Below, piece by piece: positions 1 through 9,138 of a DNA stretch of 64,000 nucleotides. Both the position numbers and the translations under genes were made by a program. This DNA comes from Meiothermus granaticius NBRC 107808 (GTDB taxonomy: Bacteria; Deinococcota; Deinococci; Deinococcales; Thermaceae). The notes under the pieces are model-generated. The model worked only from the letters and a program-made list of their open reading frames with translations. It was not told the origin of the DNA and searched no databases. The stretch covers positions 1 to 64,000 of the forward strand of contig NZ_QWLB01000014.1 in the NCBI RefSeq assembly GCF_003574355.1, read 5' to 3'. Position 1 is the first letter of the stretch. Every line of letters starts with the position of its first letter.

Positions 1-613
1 GTGCCGCCAGCACCCCCAGCGGAACCCCCACCGCTACCGAGAGGATCACCGCGGTCGCGGCCAAGGCCAGATGCCGCCACAGTTCTTCCGTAAACTCCTC
101 GCGCCAGGAGGCCAGCTCCACTAGCGGGCCCAGCCGGTCGAAGGCCCCTAGCCCGACCAGAAGGCCCAGCGCAAGGGGTAAGGGAGCCAGCGAGAGGAGC
201 CCGCCCCGGCGATAGGCCGCGAAATACCCCACGTAGAAGGCCAGGATGGTCAACCAGAACCCCGCAGCAGGGGAGGCCCGGGCGCTATCGGGCTGGGCTT
301 GCAGGTAGTGCTGAGCCATCCCACCGGCCAACAGGCCCCAGGCCAGCACCGCCAACCCCAGCAACAGGCCCTGGAGATGGCCTCGAGCCCACCCGACCAG
401 CCCCCACAGCAAAACCAGAGCGCAGGGCCAGAGCGAATTCCACTCCCAGAGGGTGCGAAGAATCCCCCCAGCAATCCGATTGGGTTTGATCTCGAGCCAG
501 GGCAACCCCACCGCCACCAGGCCCAATCCAGCCGCCAGCAAAGCGATGGGCTCGAGGCTTCGCCCAGATCGGCCCTGCTGCGCGGCAGGGAGGGGGTTGG
601 AGCCTGGAAGCAT
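1..613 (-). CDS. Osmoprotectant ABC transporter permease (partial)
   Basis: Inner-membrane subunit of a glycine betaine/choline-type ABC importer (OpuB/OpuC/YehW class). Read leftward from an ATG at 613, a polar N-terminus is followed by several hydrophobic segments. The last visible part (AVILSVAVGVPLGVLAA) looks like the beginning of a BPD_transp_1 domain. The frame is still open at base 1, so the gene is cut by the window edge. Its start lies 3 nt after the stop of the binding-protein gene, which implies one transcript and probable translational coupling. Family assignment rests on the hydrophobic pattern plus the neighbour; the exact substrate is not visible. Confidence 0.75.
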   Translation of the reverse strand, partial: MLPGSNPLPAAQQGRSGRSLEPIALLAAGLGLVAVGLPWLEIKPNRIAGGILRTLWEWNSLWPCALVLLWGLVGWARGHLQGLLLGLAVLAWGLLAGGMAQHYLQAQPDSARASPAAGFWLTILAFYVGYFAAYRRGGLLSLAPLPLALGLLVGLGAFDRLGPLVELASWREEFTEELWRHLALAATAVILSVAVGVPLGVLAA

Positions 614-616
614 GGT

Positions 617-1522
617 CTACTTCAGGAACCCCTTGGATTTCAAGTAGGCCTGGGCCACATCGCGGGGGTTTTTCCCATCTACTGCGATCTGGGCGTTGAG
701 GCGGGAGAGGGTGGCCTCGTCGAGGGTCTTAAACACGGGGTCAATCAGCTTCTCCAGTTCGGGGTACCGGTCGGCCACACTCTTGCGCACGATGATGGCG
801 GGCTGGTAGACCGCAACCGCCCCCTTGGGATCTGTGAGGGCCACCAATCCCAGCGCAGCGATCCCCCCATCGGTGCCGTAGGCCATTGCCGCATTGACCC
901 CGTTGGTGCCCTTGGCCGCGGCCTGTTCGGTCTGGGTGGTGTTGCCGCCCGGTAAAACAAGGAGCTGGTCAGGCCGGAGGCTAAAGCCGTACACCCGGGA
1001 GAAAGCCTTGAAGGCGTCCTCACGGTCGAGGAATTCCTGGCTGGCCGCCAGCTTGATGGGCTTCCCCGCATTCACGTACCTGGCCAGATCCGCCAGGGTT
1101 TTGAGTCCTTCCTTATCTGCCAAGGCCTTGGGCACCGCGATGGCCCAGGTGTTGTTGGCCGGAGCCGGCTGAAACCACACCACGTTGTTCTTGAGCTCCA
1201 CCTCCCTCACTTTGGCGTAGAGCTTGGCCGGGTCGTTGGTCTCAAACTTGACGTCTTTGTACTCGGGGAAGTACGCGGCGGTACCCGTGTACTCTGGATA
1301 CAGGTCAATCTCGCCGGAGAGCAAGGCCTTGCGCACCACATCGGTGGTGCCGGTGGAGGAGCGATCGTTGACCTTGAAGCCATTGGCCTCGAGCACCAGC
1401 CGCACCATCTGGGAGAGCAGGGCTCCTTCGGTATCAATTTTGGAGCCGATGGTGATCGGGCCTTTCTGAGCCAAACCCAGCCCCAGGATTAGCGTGAGCA
1501 GGAGTGCAACTCTACCTTTCAT
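617..1522 (-). CDS. Glycine betaine/choline-type ABC substrate-binding protein
   Basis: Extracytoplasmic binding protein (301 aa, usual length) that delivers an osmoprotectant such as glycine betaine or choline to the permease encoded just downstream. Residues 1-18 form a Sec signal peptide. The mature part begins with KGPITIGSKIDTEGALLSQM and contains DLYPEYTGTAAYF, the EYTGT motif typical of the OpuAC/OpuBC/YehZ family (PF04069). The ATG is preceded by a strong AAGGAGGAG ribosome site. First gene of an operon that runs off the left edge. Whether its role is osmotic protection or nutrition cannot be told here. Confidence 0.88.
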   Translation of the reverse strand: MKGRVALLLTLILGLGLAQKGPITIGSKIDTEGALLSQMVRLVLEANGFKVNDRSSTGTTDVVRKALLSGEIDLYPEYTGTAAYFPEYKDVKFETNDPAKLYAKVREVELKNNVVWFQPAPANNTWAIAVPKALADKEGLKTLADLARYVNAGKPIKLAASQEFLDREDAFKAFSRVYGFSLRPDQLLVLPGGNTTQTEQAAAKGTNGVNAAMAYGTDGGIAALGLVALTDPKGAVAVYQPAIIVRKSVADRYPELEKLIDPVFKTLDEATLSRLNAQIAVDGKNPRDVAQAYLKSKGFLK

Positions 1523-1701
1523 CTCTCCTCCTTTGGGTCCAACCTCTGCACCATAGCACCTTGCAACGGGGGATTTCGTCAGGAAGATTACTGAAAAGTC
1601 TAACCATATTAGCGAATTATGCCCACAGCAAATCGGGCGGCTGGGCGAGGGGACTGGAACCCCCGTGGATCCACTGAACCCGCACCCAGGCAGCCTTGCG
1701 G

Positions 1702-2766
1702 CTATTGCGGGGTAAAAAAGAAGGCCAGGGCCAGAAGGGCATACACCCCCAGCAGCAAAAAGCCCTCGAGCCAGTTGGTCTCGCCGTCCCGCACCACCGC
1801 ATTGGTCGCGATGATGCTGGCGAAGAGCGCCCCCAGCTCGAGGGGGTTGCGCAGCACCAAGTCCAGCGGCTTTCCTATGAGCCAGCCCAAGAGCACCAGC
1901 AGCGGCACCACCAGCAGCGCAATCTGCAGGGAGCTGCCAATGGTGATCTGCACGCTCAGATCCATCTTGTTCTTGAGCGCAAAACTCACCGCAGCGAAGT
2001 GCTCGGCGGCATTGCCCACCAGCGGGATCAAGATGATGCCCACGAAGAACTCCGAGAGGTGCAGGGTCGCAGTAGCAGCCTCGAGGCTGCCCACCAGCAG
2101 CTCAGCCATCACCGCTACCCCCACGGTGGCCAACGCCAGAACCCCCACCGCTACCGGTAGGCTCCACTGGGCCTCCTCGGCGTGCTCCTCCCCTTTAGCC
2201 CCCACCAGGTCGCGGTGGGTGCGCAGCGAAAAGTAAATGTTGGCCAAGTAGACCAGGATCAGCACGATCGCAGCAGCGTGGCTGAAGGAAAGGTTGGGCA
2301 GTCGGGGGTCCACCCGGAAATAGCTGCGTTCGGCCAGGTCAAAGAGGGCCGGCAGGAGCAGTGCCAGCAGCGAAAGGGTGAGGAGCGAGGCCATGATGTT
2401 GGCGGCCTGGACATTGAAGCGCTGCGAGCTGAAGCGCAGCCCCCCCAGGAAGATTGACAACCCCAACACCAGCAGCAAGTTGGAGAGGATCGAACCGGTG
2501 ATGCTGGCCTTTACCACCTCGGTTTTACCGGCAGCAAGGGCGATCCCGGCAATGATCAGCTCCGCCGCGTTACCGAAGGTGGCATTTAGGAGCCCGCCCA
2601 CCGTGCTTCCAGCCCGCGCGGCCAGCTCCTCGGTGGCCCGGCCCATCCAGCTCGCCAGGGGCAGCAAGGCCAGGGCCGAGGCCAGAAACACCCAAACCCC
2701 CGGCGCATGGAGTGCCTCGAGGGCAAACGCCACCGGGACAAAGGCCAGCAGGGCATAGTTCAACAT
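1702..2766 (-). CDS. Calcium/proton antiporter (CaCA family, CAX type)
   Basis: Integral membrane cation/H+ exchanger (354 aa) expected to expel Ca2+ in exchange for protons. About eleven hydrophobic segments are visible. The two alpha-repeats carry the conserved motifs GLLNATFGNAAELIIAGIAL (about residues 59-78) and IPLVGNAAEHFAAV (about 247-260), each with the GNAAE signature that holds the acidic transport residue. An acidic stretch lies mid-protein. It appears to be a single-gene unit between the osmoprotectant operon and the LysW-like gene. Confidence 0.9.
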   Translation of the reverse strand: MLNYALLAFVPVAFALEALHAPGVWVFLASALALLPLASWMGRATEELAARAGSTVGGLLNATFGNAAELIIAGIALAAGKTEVVKASITGSILSNLLLVLGLSIFLGGLRFSSQRFNVQAANIMASLLTLSLLALLLPALFDLAERSYFRVDPRLPNLSFSHAAAIVLILVYLANIYFSLRTHRDLVGAKGEEHAEEAQWSLPVAVGVLALATVGVAVMAELLVGSLEAATATLHLSEFFVGIILIPLVGNAAEHFAAVSFALKNKMDLSVQITIGSSLQIALLVVPLLVLLGWLIGKPLDLVLRNPLELGALFASIIATNAVVRDGETNWLEGFLLLGVYALLALAFFFTPQ

Positions 2767-2841
2767 GCAAAGGATTCTATGCGGGGAAGCAGGGTTTCGG
2801 CCAAGTTCCCCGCATCCCCTCTCCTCGGCCAGCGGTCAAGC

Positions 2842-3042
2842 CTAACCAAGCCTACGGGGCTCCTCCTCTGGCAGGGGGTCAAGGTCGGTGGGGAAAGCGT
2901 AGTAGAGCTTGAGTGGGGCGGTGTGGATGACCTTGAGGGCCTCGCCACACTCCGGACACTCGAGTTCCTGCCCTAGGGTGGGGTGGGGAACCTCGATCAG
3001 CGCCTCACAGACCGGGCATTTGGCAACTTCCAAGCCTTCCAT
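2842..3042 (-). CDS. LysW-like zinc-ribbon protein
   Basis: Small protein (66 aa) with one zinc ribbon: CPVC at residues 9-12 and CPEC at 29-32. The spacing and the ELECPECGEALKV segment resemble LysW, the amino-group carrier protein of Thermus lysine biosynthesis. Unlike LysW, the C-terminus is EEEPRRLG and lacks the terminal EDWGE motif whose last glutamate is the attachment site. The start at 3042 follows an AAGGAGG site; the longer upstream frame has no such support. No lysine genes are nearby. It may be a LysW paralogue with another job or a stand-alone zinc-ribbon protein. Confidence 0.7.
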   Translation of the reverse strand: MEGLEVAKCPVCEALIEVPHPTLGQELECPECGEALKVIHTAPLKLYYAFPTDLDPLPEEEPRRLG

Positions 3043-3333
3043 AGCGGCCTCCTTCCTGAGGAGAATCAGGATTGGGGGATGTGCCCCTACCCACGGATGG
3101 CCTACCAACCTCGAGCGGGAAGCACCCTTACCTCCTCTGATCGGCCCTCGATGCTCCATGCCTTTAGCCGGAGCCCCTTCAATCGTATACCCCTTGAGCG
3201 CGATTGCGGTAAATGCTGGGTTAGACGCCTGGGCAGCCCGCAAAGCCCAGGGAGACCTCCCTGTGCGGGGCGAGCGAATCTGGCCTACACCCTGTTCCTC
3301 AGCAGGCAGAGGGGGCATAGTAATCGAGGGCGT
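3043..3333. promoter_or_regulatory. Divergent intergenic region between zinc-ribbon and MMPL genes
   Basis: These 291 bases separate two divergently transcribed genes and must hold both promoters. I find a ribosome site on each side (AAGGAGG before the zinc-ribbon gene, GAGGG before the MMPL gene), but no convincing -35/-10 pair, RNA gene or repeat. Open frames crossing the region have composition unlike their neighbours and are not called. Confidence 0.4.
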
Positions 3334-5535
3334 ATGTTCGACCGAATTGCACGAACCGTCACGCGTTACCCTCTTAGCGTCCTCTTGGCCTGGCTGGTTT
3401 TAGCGGTGGGGGCGCTCCCGTTAGCCCGAATGGCCCCGGCCCACCTCGCAGCCAATGCCAGCAGCGTCAAGAACAGTGAGGCTCAGCAGGTCGCCGAGAT
3501 CTACCAGCGGGAGTTCGGCCAGACCTTTACCGACCGCACCGTATTGGTGAGCGAGTCGGCCATCCCTGCCCGCGACCCCCGCTTTCTCGAGGTCTACAAC
3601 CGGCTTGTGGCCCAGCTCGAAGCCATTCCAGGGGTTTTGGGGGTGGTGCGTTTTGACACCCCAGGGCCGCTCGAGGGGGTAGGCCAGGGGGGCCGGGTGA
3701 CCGCCACCCTGCTCGAGACCCGGCTCGAGGGAGGGGAGGCCATCGTTGGGCAGATACGCCGTGCCGCCCAGGCAGCCCAGACCCCGCTGGTTCACTTTTA
3801 CGTCACCGGGGCTACCGCAGTAACCGCAGATTTCCTGCGCCTGCTCGAGGCCGATGTGCGCCGCAGCGAGTTGATCGCGCTACCCCTCACCGCAGTGGTG
3901 CTGGTAGGGGCTTTCGGGGCTTTGGTTGCCGCGGCTTTACCGCTGGTGGTGGGGCTGATGGCCATCACCGTGAGCTTGGCCAGCCTGTACCTGCTCACCC
4001 TGCTGGGCCCGGTCAGCAGCTTCGCCCAGACCGTCATCACCATGCTCTGCCTGGGAGCGGGAATTGATTACGCCCTGATGAACGTGGCCCGCTTCCGCGA
4101 GGAGCTGGCCAAGGGGCTCTCGGCCCCGGCGGCAGCGGCCCAGACTGTGCGCACCGCAGGCCGGGCGGTGGCCTTTAGTGGGCTGGTGGTGGCCCTAGCC
4201 ATGGGCGCGATGCTGGTTCCCGACCTGGCTTTCATTCGCTCGATGGGGATTGGGGGGGTGATGGCCATCCTGACCACCGTGCTGGCCGCCCTCACCCTCT
4301 TACCCGCCTTGCTGGCCCTGCTGGGGGAGCGAATCAACAGGCCGCACTGGTTCGCCTTTCGCCTCACCACGGGAGGGGCCCATCCCTTTTGGGAGCGTTG
4401 GGCTACCCTGGTGATGGGCCGTCCCTGGGTTTTCACCGTGGGGGTGACGGGAATCTTGCTCCTGTTGGCTTGGCCGGCTTGGTCTATGAAGCTCGGCTAC
4501 ACCGGGGCCTTTGGGTTGGGGCCTGGGGTTGAGTCGCGAAAGGGCCTCGAGCTGATCCAGCAAATGGGGTTGGGTGGGGCCAGCGACGCCTTCGAGGTGC
4601 TGCTTGACCTGGGCCACGAAGGCTTCACGGCAGAGAACCGCGCCCGGTGGCGGGGGCTCGAGGAAACCCTCTCGTCCTGGCCCGAGGTGCGGCTGGTGGT
4701 CTCGCCCTTCCTGGCGGCCCGCCTGCCGAGTTCGGGGAGCCTGGGCGATCTCGCTGCCCTAAGCGCACAGTACCTCAGCCAAAACCGCCGCTACCTGCGC
4801 CTTACGGTGATCCCCAAGGACGCCCTGCGGGCCCCCGAGATCCCAGGCTGGGTGGAGCGGCTGCGCGCCGCCGCCCAGGCCGCCGGGTTCAAGCGGGTGC
4901 TCATTGGTGGGGCCCCGGTGGGGTCTTGGGAGTTTACCGAGGCTCTGGTCTCCGCCATGCCGGTTGCCATTGGGACGGTGTTTGCGGCAACCTTCGTGCT
5001 GCTGGCGATTGCCTTTCGCAGCCTGGTGATCCCGCTCAAATCCCTGGTCATGAACACCCTCTCGGTAGGGGCAGCCTACGGCCTGATCACCCTGGTGTTC
5101 CAACAGGGCTTCGGGGCCCGGTTGATCGGAGCCCCAACCGACGTAGGGTACATAGACTCCTCGCTGCCCCTGCTGATGTTTGCCATCATCTTCGGGCTCA
5201 GTATGGATTACGAGATCTTTCTGCTCTCGCGCATCCAGGAGGGACACCTGGCAGGGTTGAACACGTTCCAAAGCGTAAAGGCAGCCCTCTCCCGCACCGC
5301 GGGGGTTATCACCAGCGCAGCGTTGATCATGATTCTGGTCTTTTCGGCCTTCATCTCCGGGCAGGTAGTGGCCAACAAAACCATTGGGCTGGGGCTGGCC
5401 ACCGCGGTGTTGCTCGACGCCACCCTGATCCGCCTGGTCCTGGTTCCGGCGGTGATGGTGCTGGCCGGGGAATGGAACTGGTGGCTCCCGGCCCCCTTGC
5501 AGCGTCTGATGCCCAGGGTGCGGCTCGAGCCCTAG
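3334..5535 (+). CDS. MMPL/RND-family transporter
   Basis: Large inner-membrane exporter (733 aa) of the MMPL branch of the RND superfamily, which exports lipids or small hydrophobic compounds using the proton gradient. It has the duplicated layout: N-terminal helix, periplasmic loop, membrane block, then a second copy. Each membrane block has the expected Asp-Tyr pair: [18 protein letters not shown] (about 240-257) and [17 protein letters not shown] (about 625-641). The start at 3334 is chosen because it follows GAGGGCGT and begins the first helix ([16 protein letters not shown]). The stop overlaps the stop of dxs on the opposite strand inside a shared CTAG. Substrate unknown. Confidence 0.85.
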   Translation: MFDRIARTVTRYPLSVLLAWLVLAVGALPLARMAPAHLAANASSVKNSEAQQVAEIYQREFGQTFTDRTVLVSESAIPARDPRFLEVYNRLVAQLEAIPGVLGVVRFDTPGPLEGVGQGGRVTATLLETRLEGGEAIVGQIRRAAQAAQTPLVHFYVTGATAVTADFLRLLEADVRRSELIALPLTAVVLVGAFGALVAAALPLVVGLMAITVSLASLYLLTLLGPVSSFAQTVITMLCLGAGIDYALMNVARFREELAKGLSAPAAAAQTVRTAGRAVAFSGLVVALAMGAMLVPDLAFIRSMGIGGVMAILTTVLAALTLLPALLALLGERINRPHWFAFRLTTGGAHPFWERWATLVMGRPWVFTVGVTGILLLLAWPAWSMKLGYTGAFGLGPGVESRKGLELIQQMGLGGASDAFEVLLDLGHEGFTAENRARWRGLEETLSSWPEVRLVVSPFLAARLPSSGSLGDLAALSAQYLSQNRRYLRLTVIPKDALRAPEIPGWVERLRAAAQAAGFKRVLIGGAPVGSWEFTEALVSAMPVAIGTVFAATFVLLAIAFRSLVIPLKSLVMNTLSVGAAYGLITLVFQQGFGARLIGAPTDVGYIDSSLPLLMFAIIFGLSMDYEIFLLSRIQEGHLAGLNTFQSVKAALSRTAGVITSAALIMILVFSAFISGQVVANKTIGLGLATAVLLDATLIRLVLVPAVMVLAGEWNWWLPAPLQRLMPRVRLEP

Positions 5536-7394
5536 CGGAGATCCCTCAGGGCCATCTGGGCGGGCAGACCCAGCTCCGCCAAGGCGGCTCGGATCGAGGC
5601 CGCATCGATTCCGGCCTCGGCGTGCATTCGCGCGATCGAGCCGTGGTCGTAGAACACATCTTGCAGCCCCAGCACCCGCACCTCGGCCTGGAGGCCCAGC
5701 CCACTGAGGCTCTCGAGCACCGCGCTGCCAAATCCCCCCATCCTCTGATGGTCTTCTACCGTAACCAGCTTGTACCCCCCCTGGGCTAGCTGAGCCAGCA
5801 TCTCCTGGTCCAGCGGCTTGAGGAAGCGGGCGTTGATCACCCCTACCTCGGGGTTATCAAGGGCGGCCTCGAGGGCATACTTGAGGGTTTTGCCAAAGGA
5901 GAGGATATACGCCTTGCGGCCCTCTTTGAGAATTTCCCAGCGGCCCCACTCGATGGAAGGCCAGGTTCCCTCGGGAACTTTCTCCACGCTGTCTCGAGGA
6001 TAACGAAGGGCGATGGGAGCCTGGAGCTCGAGGGCCTTCTTAAGCATGGCCCGCAGCTCGTAGGCGTCCTTGGGGGCCGCAATTTGCAGGTTGGGGACGG
6101 TGCGCAAGTAGGCAATGTCGAAGACCCCATTGTGGGTCGCCCCGTCCCCCCCCACGATCCCCGCCCGATCCACCGCAAACACCACCGGAACCTTCTCGAT
6201 GGCGATATCGTGGATGATCTGGTCGTAGGCCCGCTGCATGAAGGTGGAGTAAATGGCCAGCACCGGCTTGAGCCCGCGCAGCCCCATTCCCGCCGCCACG
6301 GTGGCGGCCACATCTTCGGCGATGCCAGTGTCCAGGTAGCGTTCGGGGTGGGTCTGGGAATACCGAACCAGGCCCGAACCCTCGCGCATGGCGGGGGTGA
6401 TCACAAAGATCTTGGGGTCTGAGCTGGCCAGTTCGGTGATGGCATCGCCGAAGGCTGCCGACCAACTGTAGCCCTTGGAGACCTTCTCCGGTTTATCCGG
6501 GTTGAAGCCCGGAGGGCCGTGCCAGTAGATGGGGTCTTCCTCGGCCACCCCGTAGCCCTTGCCCTTCTGGGTCACGATGTGCAGCAGGGTGGGGCCATCG
6601 AGTTCCTTGATCTGCTCGAGGATGTGAATCAGCCCCGGCAGGTCGTGCCCGTCCACCGGCCCCACATAGCGAATCCCCCAGGCGTAGAAGGGGTTTTCCT
6701 GGTGCAGCATCAGCTTGGCGGCCTCTTTGGCCCGATCCACCAGGTTGAAGAGCTTGGGAGAGATGCCCTCCAGCACCTGCTTGCCCCATTTCTGGGTGTC
6801 CTGTACCCATTTTCTGGTCTGGTACTCCTTGAAGTAGCGGTTGAGGGCCCCCACATTTTCCGAGATGCTCATCTCGTTGTCGTTGAGGATGGTGAGCAGC
6901 TTGCGCTTTTGCCCACCGATCACGTTCATCGCCGCCAGGGCCATCCCACCGGTAAAGGCCCCATCTCCAATCACCGCAACCACGTGGTAATCCTGACCCA
7001 AGGTATCCCGAGCGATGGCCATGCCCAGCGCATTGGCCAGCGAGGTAGAGGCATGGCCCACCGTGATGGCATCGTGTTCGCTCTCCGAGACCTTAGTGAA
7101 GCCGGAGATGCCCCCCTCTTGGCGAATGGTATGGAACACCTCTTTGCGTCCGGTGAGGATCTTGTGGGCATAGGCCTGATGCCCCACATCGAAGAGAATG
7201 CGATCTCGAGGGGAATCAAAGACCCGGTGCAGGGCCACGATCAACTCCACCGCCCCCAACGACGAGGCCAGGTGTCCGCCGTTTTGCGCGCAGACCCGGA
7301 TAATCTCACTGCGCAGCTCGCCCACCAGCTCGAGCAACTCCGATTGGGTAAGGGTTTTGAGGTCTTGGGGTGAGTTCACCGTATCAAGAATCAC
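5532..7394 (-). CDS. dxs: 1-deoxy-D-xylulose-5-phosphate synthase
   Basis: Catalyses the first step of the MEP pathway: pyruvate plus glyceraldehyde 3-phosphate gives DXP, feeding isoprenoid (carotenoid, quinone) and thiamine/pyridoxal synthesis. It is 620 aa, normal for DXS. Visible features are the thiamine-diphosphate motif starting [15 protein letters not shown] and ending in [20 protein letters not shown] near the N-terminus, the central transketolase domain with [15 protein letters not shown], and the C-terminal domain. The start is GTG with GAGGAGGAG upstream. It faces the MMPL gene tail to tail with a 4-nt overlap. A prenyl synthase that would use its product lies at 12639. Confidence 0.97.
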   Translation of the reverse strand: MILDTVNSPQDLKTLTQSELLELVGELRSEIIRVCAQNGGHLASSLGAVELIVALHRVFDSPRDRILFDVGHQAYAHKILTGRKEVFHTIRQEGGISGFTKVSESEHDAITVGHASTSLANALGMAIARDTLGQDYHVVAVIGDGAFTGGMALAAMNVIGGQKRKLLTILNDNEMSISENVGALNRYFKEYQTRKWVQDTQKWGKQVLEGISPKLFNLVDRAKEAAKLMLHQENPFYAWGIRYVGPVDGHDLPGLIHILEQIKELDGPTLLHIVTQKGKGYGVAEEDPIYWHGPPGFNPDKPEKVSKGYSWSAAFGDAITELASSDPKIFVITPAMREGSGLVRYSQTHPERYLDTGIAEDVAATVAAGMGLRGLKPVLAIYSTFMQRAYDQIIHDIAIEKVPVVFAVDRAGIVGGDGATHNGVFDIAYLRTVPNLQIAAPKDAYELRAMLKKALELQAPIALRYPRDSVEKVPEGTWPSIEWGRWEILKEGRKAYILSFGKTLKYALEAALDNPEVGVINARFLKPLDQEMLAQLAQGGYKLVTVEDHQRMGGFGSAVLESLSGLGLQAEVRVLGLQDVFYDHGSIARMHAEAGIDAASIRAALAELGLPAQMALRDLR

Positions 7395-7544
7395 TCGCTC
7401 CTCCTCTAGGCATCCGTGCCGGGTTATCCCGCATACCCCTGACTGTAGAGGTTTTAACTGGGGTCATATTACACCCAGGTGACAAACTCTACCCCGACCG
7501 GGTTCTGGTACTCGAGTTTTCCTCATTTGGGGAGGGCTTTGGGG

Positions 7545-8207
7545 CTATTTGAAGTTGCGGTCTACCAGCAACAGCCCCTCCTGGGTGCGTACCTCGCCCA
7601 CCCCAGGCACGAACCAGATCTCATAGGTCTGGGGATCGCCCTTGGAGGGTTTGAGGTTTAAAGCGATGCGCCAAACCTGAAAATCCCCGGCCGGCACGCT
7701 CACATTGGAACGGCCCACCACCTGATAGGTGTACTCGAGGCTCCCCGAGGCCAGCGGGGTGATCTTGCCCCCCACCACGATCTGGCTGTCCACCTGGGTC
7801 ACCCCACCCCAGCGGGCCCCTATCGCAAAAGCGCTGGGTGCGGGGTATTCCTGCATGGGCGGGGTAAAGCGCACCACGCTGTTGGTGATGGCCTCCTCGA
7901 ACCCCAAGAGCTGCACTCCGGCGTTGCTGATCACCCGGTAGTAGTAGCGCTCCTGGCCCCGTCCACTGAAGCGGAAGCGCAGGGCCGGCTGGCCATTGAA
8001 GGTCGAAGGCCCTAACACCGAGACCCGATACGGTGGGTCGGTGGGGGCTGCGCCTTGGGGTTGATACACCCAGTCCAGCCCCACCGCAGCCGGATAGAAC
8101 CCCACCGGACCTGTGTACAGCGGGTTGGTTGGGGCAGGGGTGCTGGTCTGAGGGGCACAGGCCGCCAGCAGCGAGCCCAGGACAGCGAAGAGGAGATAGC
8201 GTTTCAT
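7545..8207 (-). CDS. Predicted lipoprotein of unknown function
   Basis: Protein of 220 aa with a lipoprotein signal: MKRYLLFAVLGSLLAACAPQ, lipobox LAAC with the cysteine at residue 17. The rest is soluble and beta-rich, with repeated YxxQ/YxxV patterns (YPAAVGLDWVYQPQG, LEYTYQVVG, YEIWFVPGVGEVRTQEG). That layout recalls outer-surface proteins of the Thermus/Deinococcus group, but I do not recognise the family. It sits alone between dxs and a small membrane-anchored protein. A TAAACT hexamer 8 nt before the ATG may be its -10 element. Confidence 0.7.
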   Translation of the reverse strand: MKRYLLFAVLGSLLAACAPQTSTPAPTNPLYTGPVGFYPAAVGLDWVYQPQGAAPTDPPYRVSVLGPSTFNGQPALRFRFSGRGQERYYYRVISNAGVQLLGFEEAITNSVVRFTPPMQEYPAPSAFAIGARWGGVTQVDSQIVVGGKITPLASGSLEYTYQVVGRSNVSVPAGDFQVWRIALNLKPSKGDPQTYEIWFVPGVGEVRTQEGLLLVDRNFK

Positions 8208-8232
8208 TCCCCGCTAGTTTACCCGAGCCGGA

Positions 8233-8664
8233 TTAATCCGGATGTAAAACCTCGCCCAGCTCCAGGCGCAGGGTGGGAAACTCCATCAGCGCGGGGGGCT
8301 CGTGCAAACCCAGCAACATCTCCGCCCCCAGGCGTTCCAAAAATGCGGTACCACGCTCGAGTTGATCGGCCAGCGCGTTTCGGCGGGCCTCGAGGTGGGT
8401 CCGGGTGGAGGCATCCAAACCGGGCTTCGCCAGGAAACGCTCGGTCTCCAGGAGCAGCGGGAACAGCCTGGCCAAGTCCTGCCCATACCCCCGGACTTGC
8501 TTCCAGGTCTGGTGGAGTTCGGGAAAGCGCCGCTCCTGCCGGCGAATCTCGCCCAGCGCCGTCATTAACCGGGTTTCGGCTGCGGAGGGCTGGGGGCGCA
8601 CCAGCACGGCCAGCCCCAGGCCTATCGCCAGCAGGATCAGCACCACGTCCAGTAGCGCCAGCAT
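8233..8664 (-). CDS. Small membrane-anchored protein with helical domain
   Basis: 143-aa protein with one N-terminal membrane segment (MLALLDVVLILLAIGLGLAV). A long helical cytoplasmic region rich in Arg, Glu and Leu follows, probably partly coiled coil. The start at 8664 is chosen because GCGGAGG stands upstream and the hydrophobic helix begins there. The frame is open farther upstream but without supporting features. A perfect 14-bp palindrome (CCGGATTAATCCGG, 8228-8241) overlaps its stop codon, just before the promoter of the lipoprotein gene. Function not recognised. Confidence 0.55.
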   Translation of the reverse strand: MLALLDVVLILLAIGLGLAVLVRPQPSAAETRLMTALGEIRRQERRFPELHQTWKQVRGYGQDLARLFPLLLETERFLAKPGLDASTRTHLEARRNALADQLERGTAFLERLGAEMLLGLHEPPALMEFPTLRLELGEVLHPD

Positions 8665-8769
8665 CCCCCTACCTCCGCCCTGCATCCCCAATCCGCAACA
8701 ATCCCTCCATCTTGACCCCAAAACGATTGTAGGATCTACCCCTTGGCTTTGGAGGTGAGGAGATGACGA

Positions 8770-8922
8770 TTGAAAGCAAACCCAAAGCCAACGCTCGAGG
8801 CCACCGGCATGGGGGTCTTCTGCGAACGGGCGATGATGCTGCCAAAAGACCCTTTCTGGGCCGAATGCCTCCTCAGGGCCCTGGAGGCAGCCCCATCTGT
8901 GAAGGGCGCGATAAAGGCTTAG
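8770..8922 (+). CDS. Possible small protein (50 aa), unknown
   Basis: Short frame starting with TTG, 7 nt after a good GGAGGTGAGGAG ribosome site, and encoding about 50 residues (including GMGVFCERAMMLPKDPFWAE). Third codon positions are mostly G or C, as in real genes nearby. A competing ATG frame (8763-9026, 87 codons) has a less protein-like composition. The last codons overlap a 19-nt sequence that recurs exactly at 12611-12629. It may be a real small gene, a remnant of a larger one, or chance. Confidence 0.28.
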   Translation: MKANPKPTLEATGMGVFCERAMMLPKDPFWAECLLRALEAAPSVKGAIKA

Positions 8923-9138
8923 CCGGGGCTCGAGCAGTCTGGGGGTTTCAATTAAGGCGTAAAGCCCTACTTTACCCATACCCCGTAACGACAGCTGTGG
9001 CTCGAGCTACATATTTTTTGAATTAACGCTCAAATATCACCGGTTAAGAGGAGGAAGGCTTCTATACTCCTCCTAGGTAAAACAGGGATTTGGATTCCAT
9101 CGAGAAAATCCGAAGCTTGCAGCACCTGGGGGAACACC
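8923..9138. other. Leader region of the DUF4388-GTPase operon
   Basis: Non-coding stretch before the signalling operon. It contains a possible -10 hexamer TATACT (9063-9068) flanked by a 7-bp inverted repeat, AGGAGGA (9049-9055) and TCCTCCT (9068-9074). That arrangement would suit a repressor site or an RNA hairpin. No clear -35 element is seen at the right distance. Confidence 0.3.

Noticed and set aside
2983-3333. Longer N-terminal start for the MMPL exporter
   Set aside because: The extra 117 residues cross the divergent promoter and the zinc-ribbon gene, have no membrane segment and no ribosome site; the ATG at 3334 has both.
4647-5789. 380-codon frame within the MMPL gene and dxs region
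   Set aside because: Shifted frame inside the MMPL gene that runs into the opposite-strand dxs gene; composition is Arg/Gly/Pro-rich and without motifs.
8763-9026. 87-codon ATG frame after GGTGAGGAG
   Set aside because: The ribosome site is good but the residue and third-base pattern is poorer than the overlapping TTG frame at 8770; not called as a gene.
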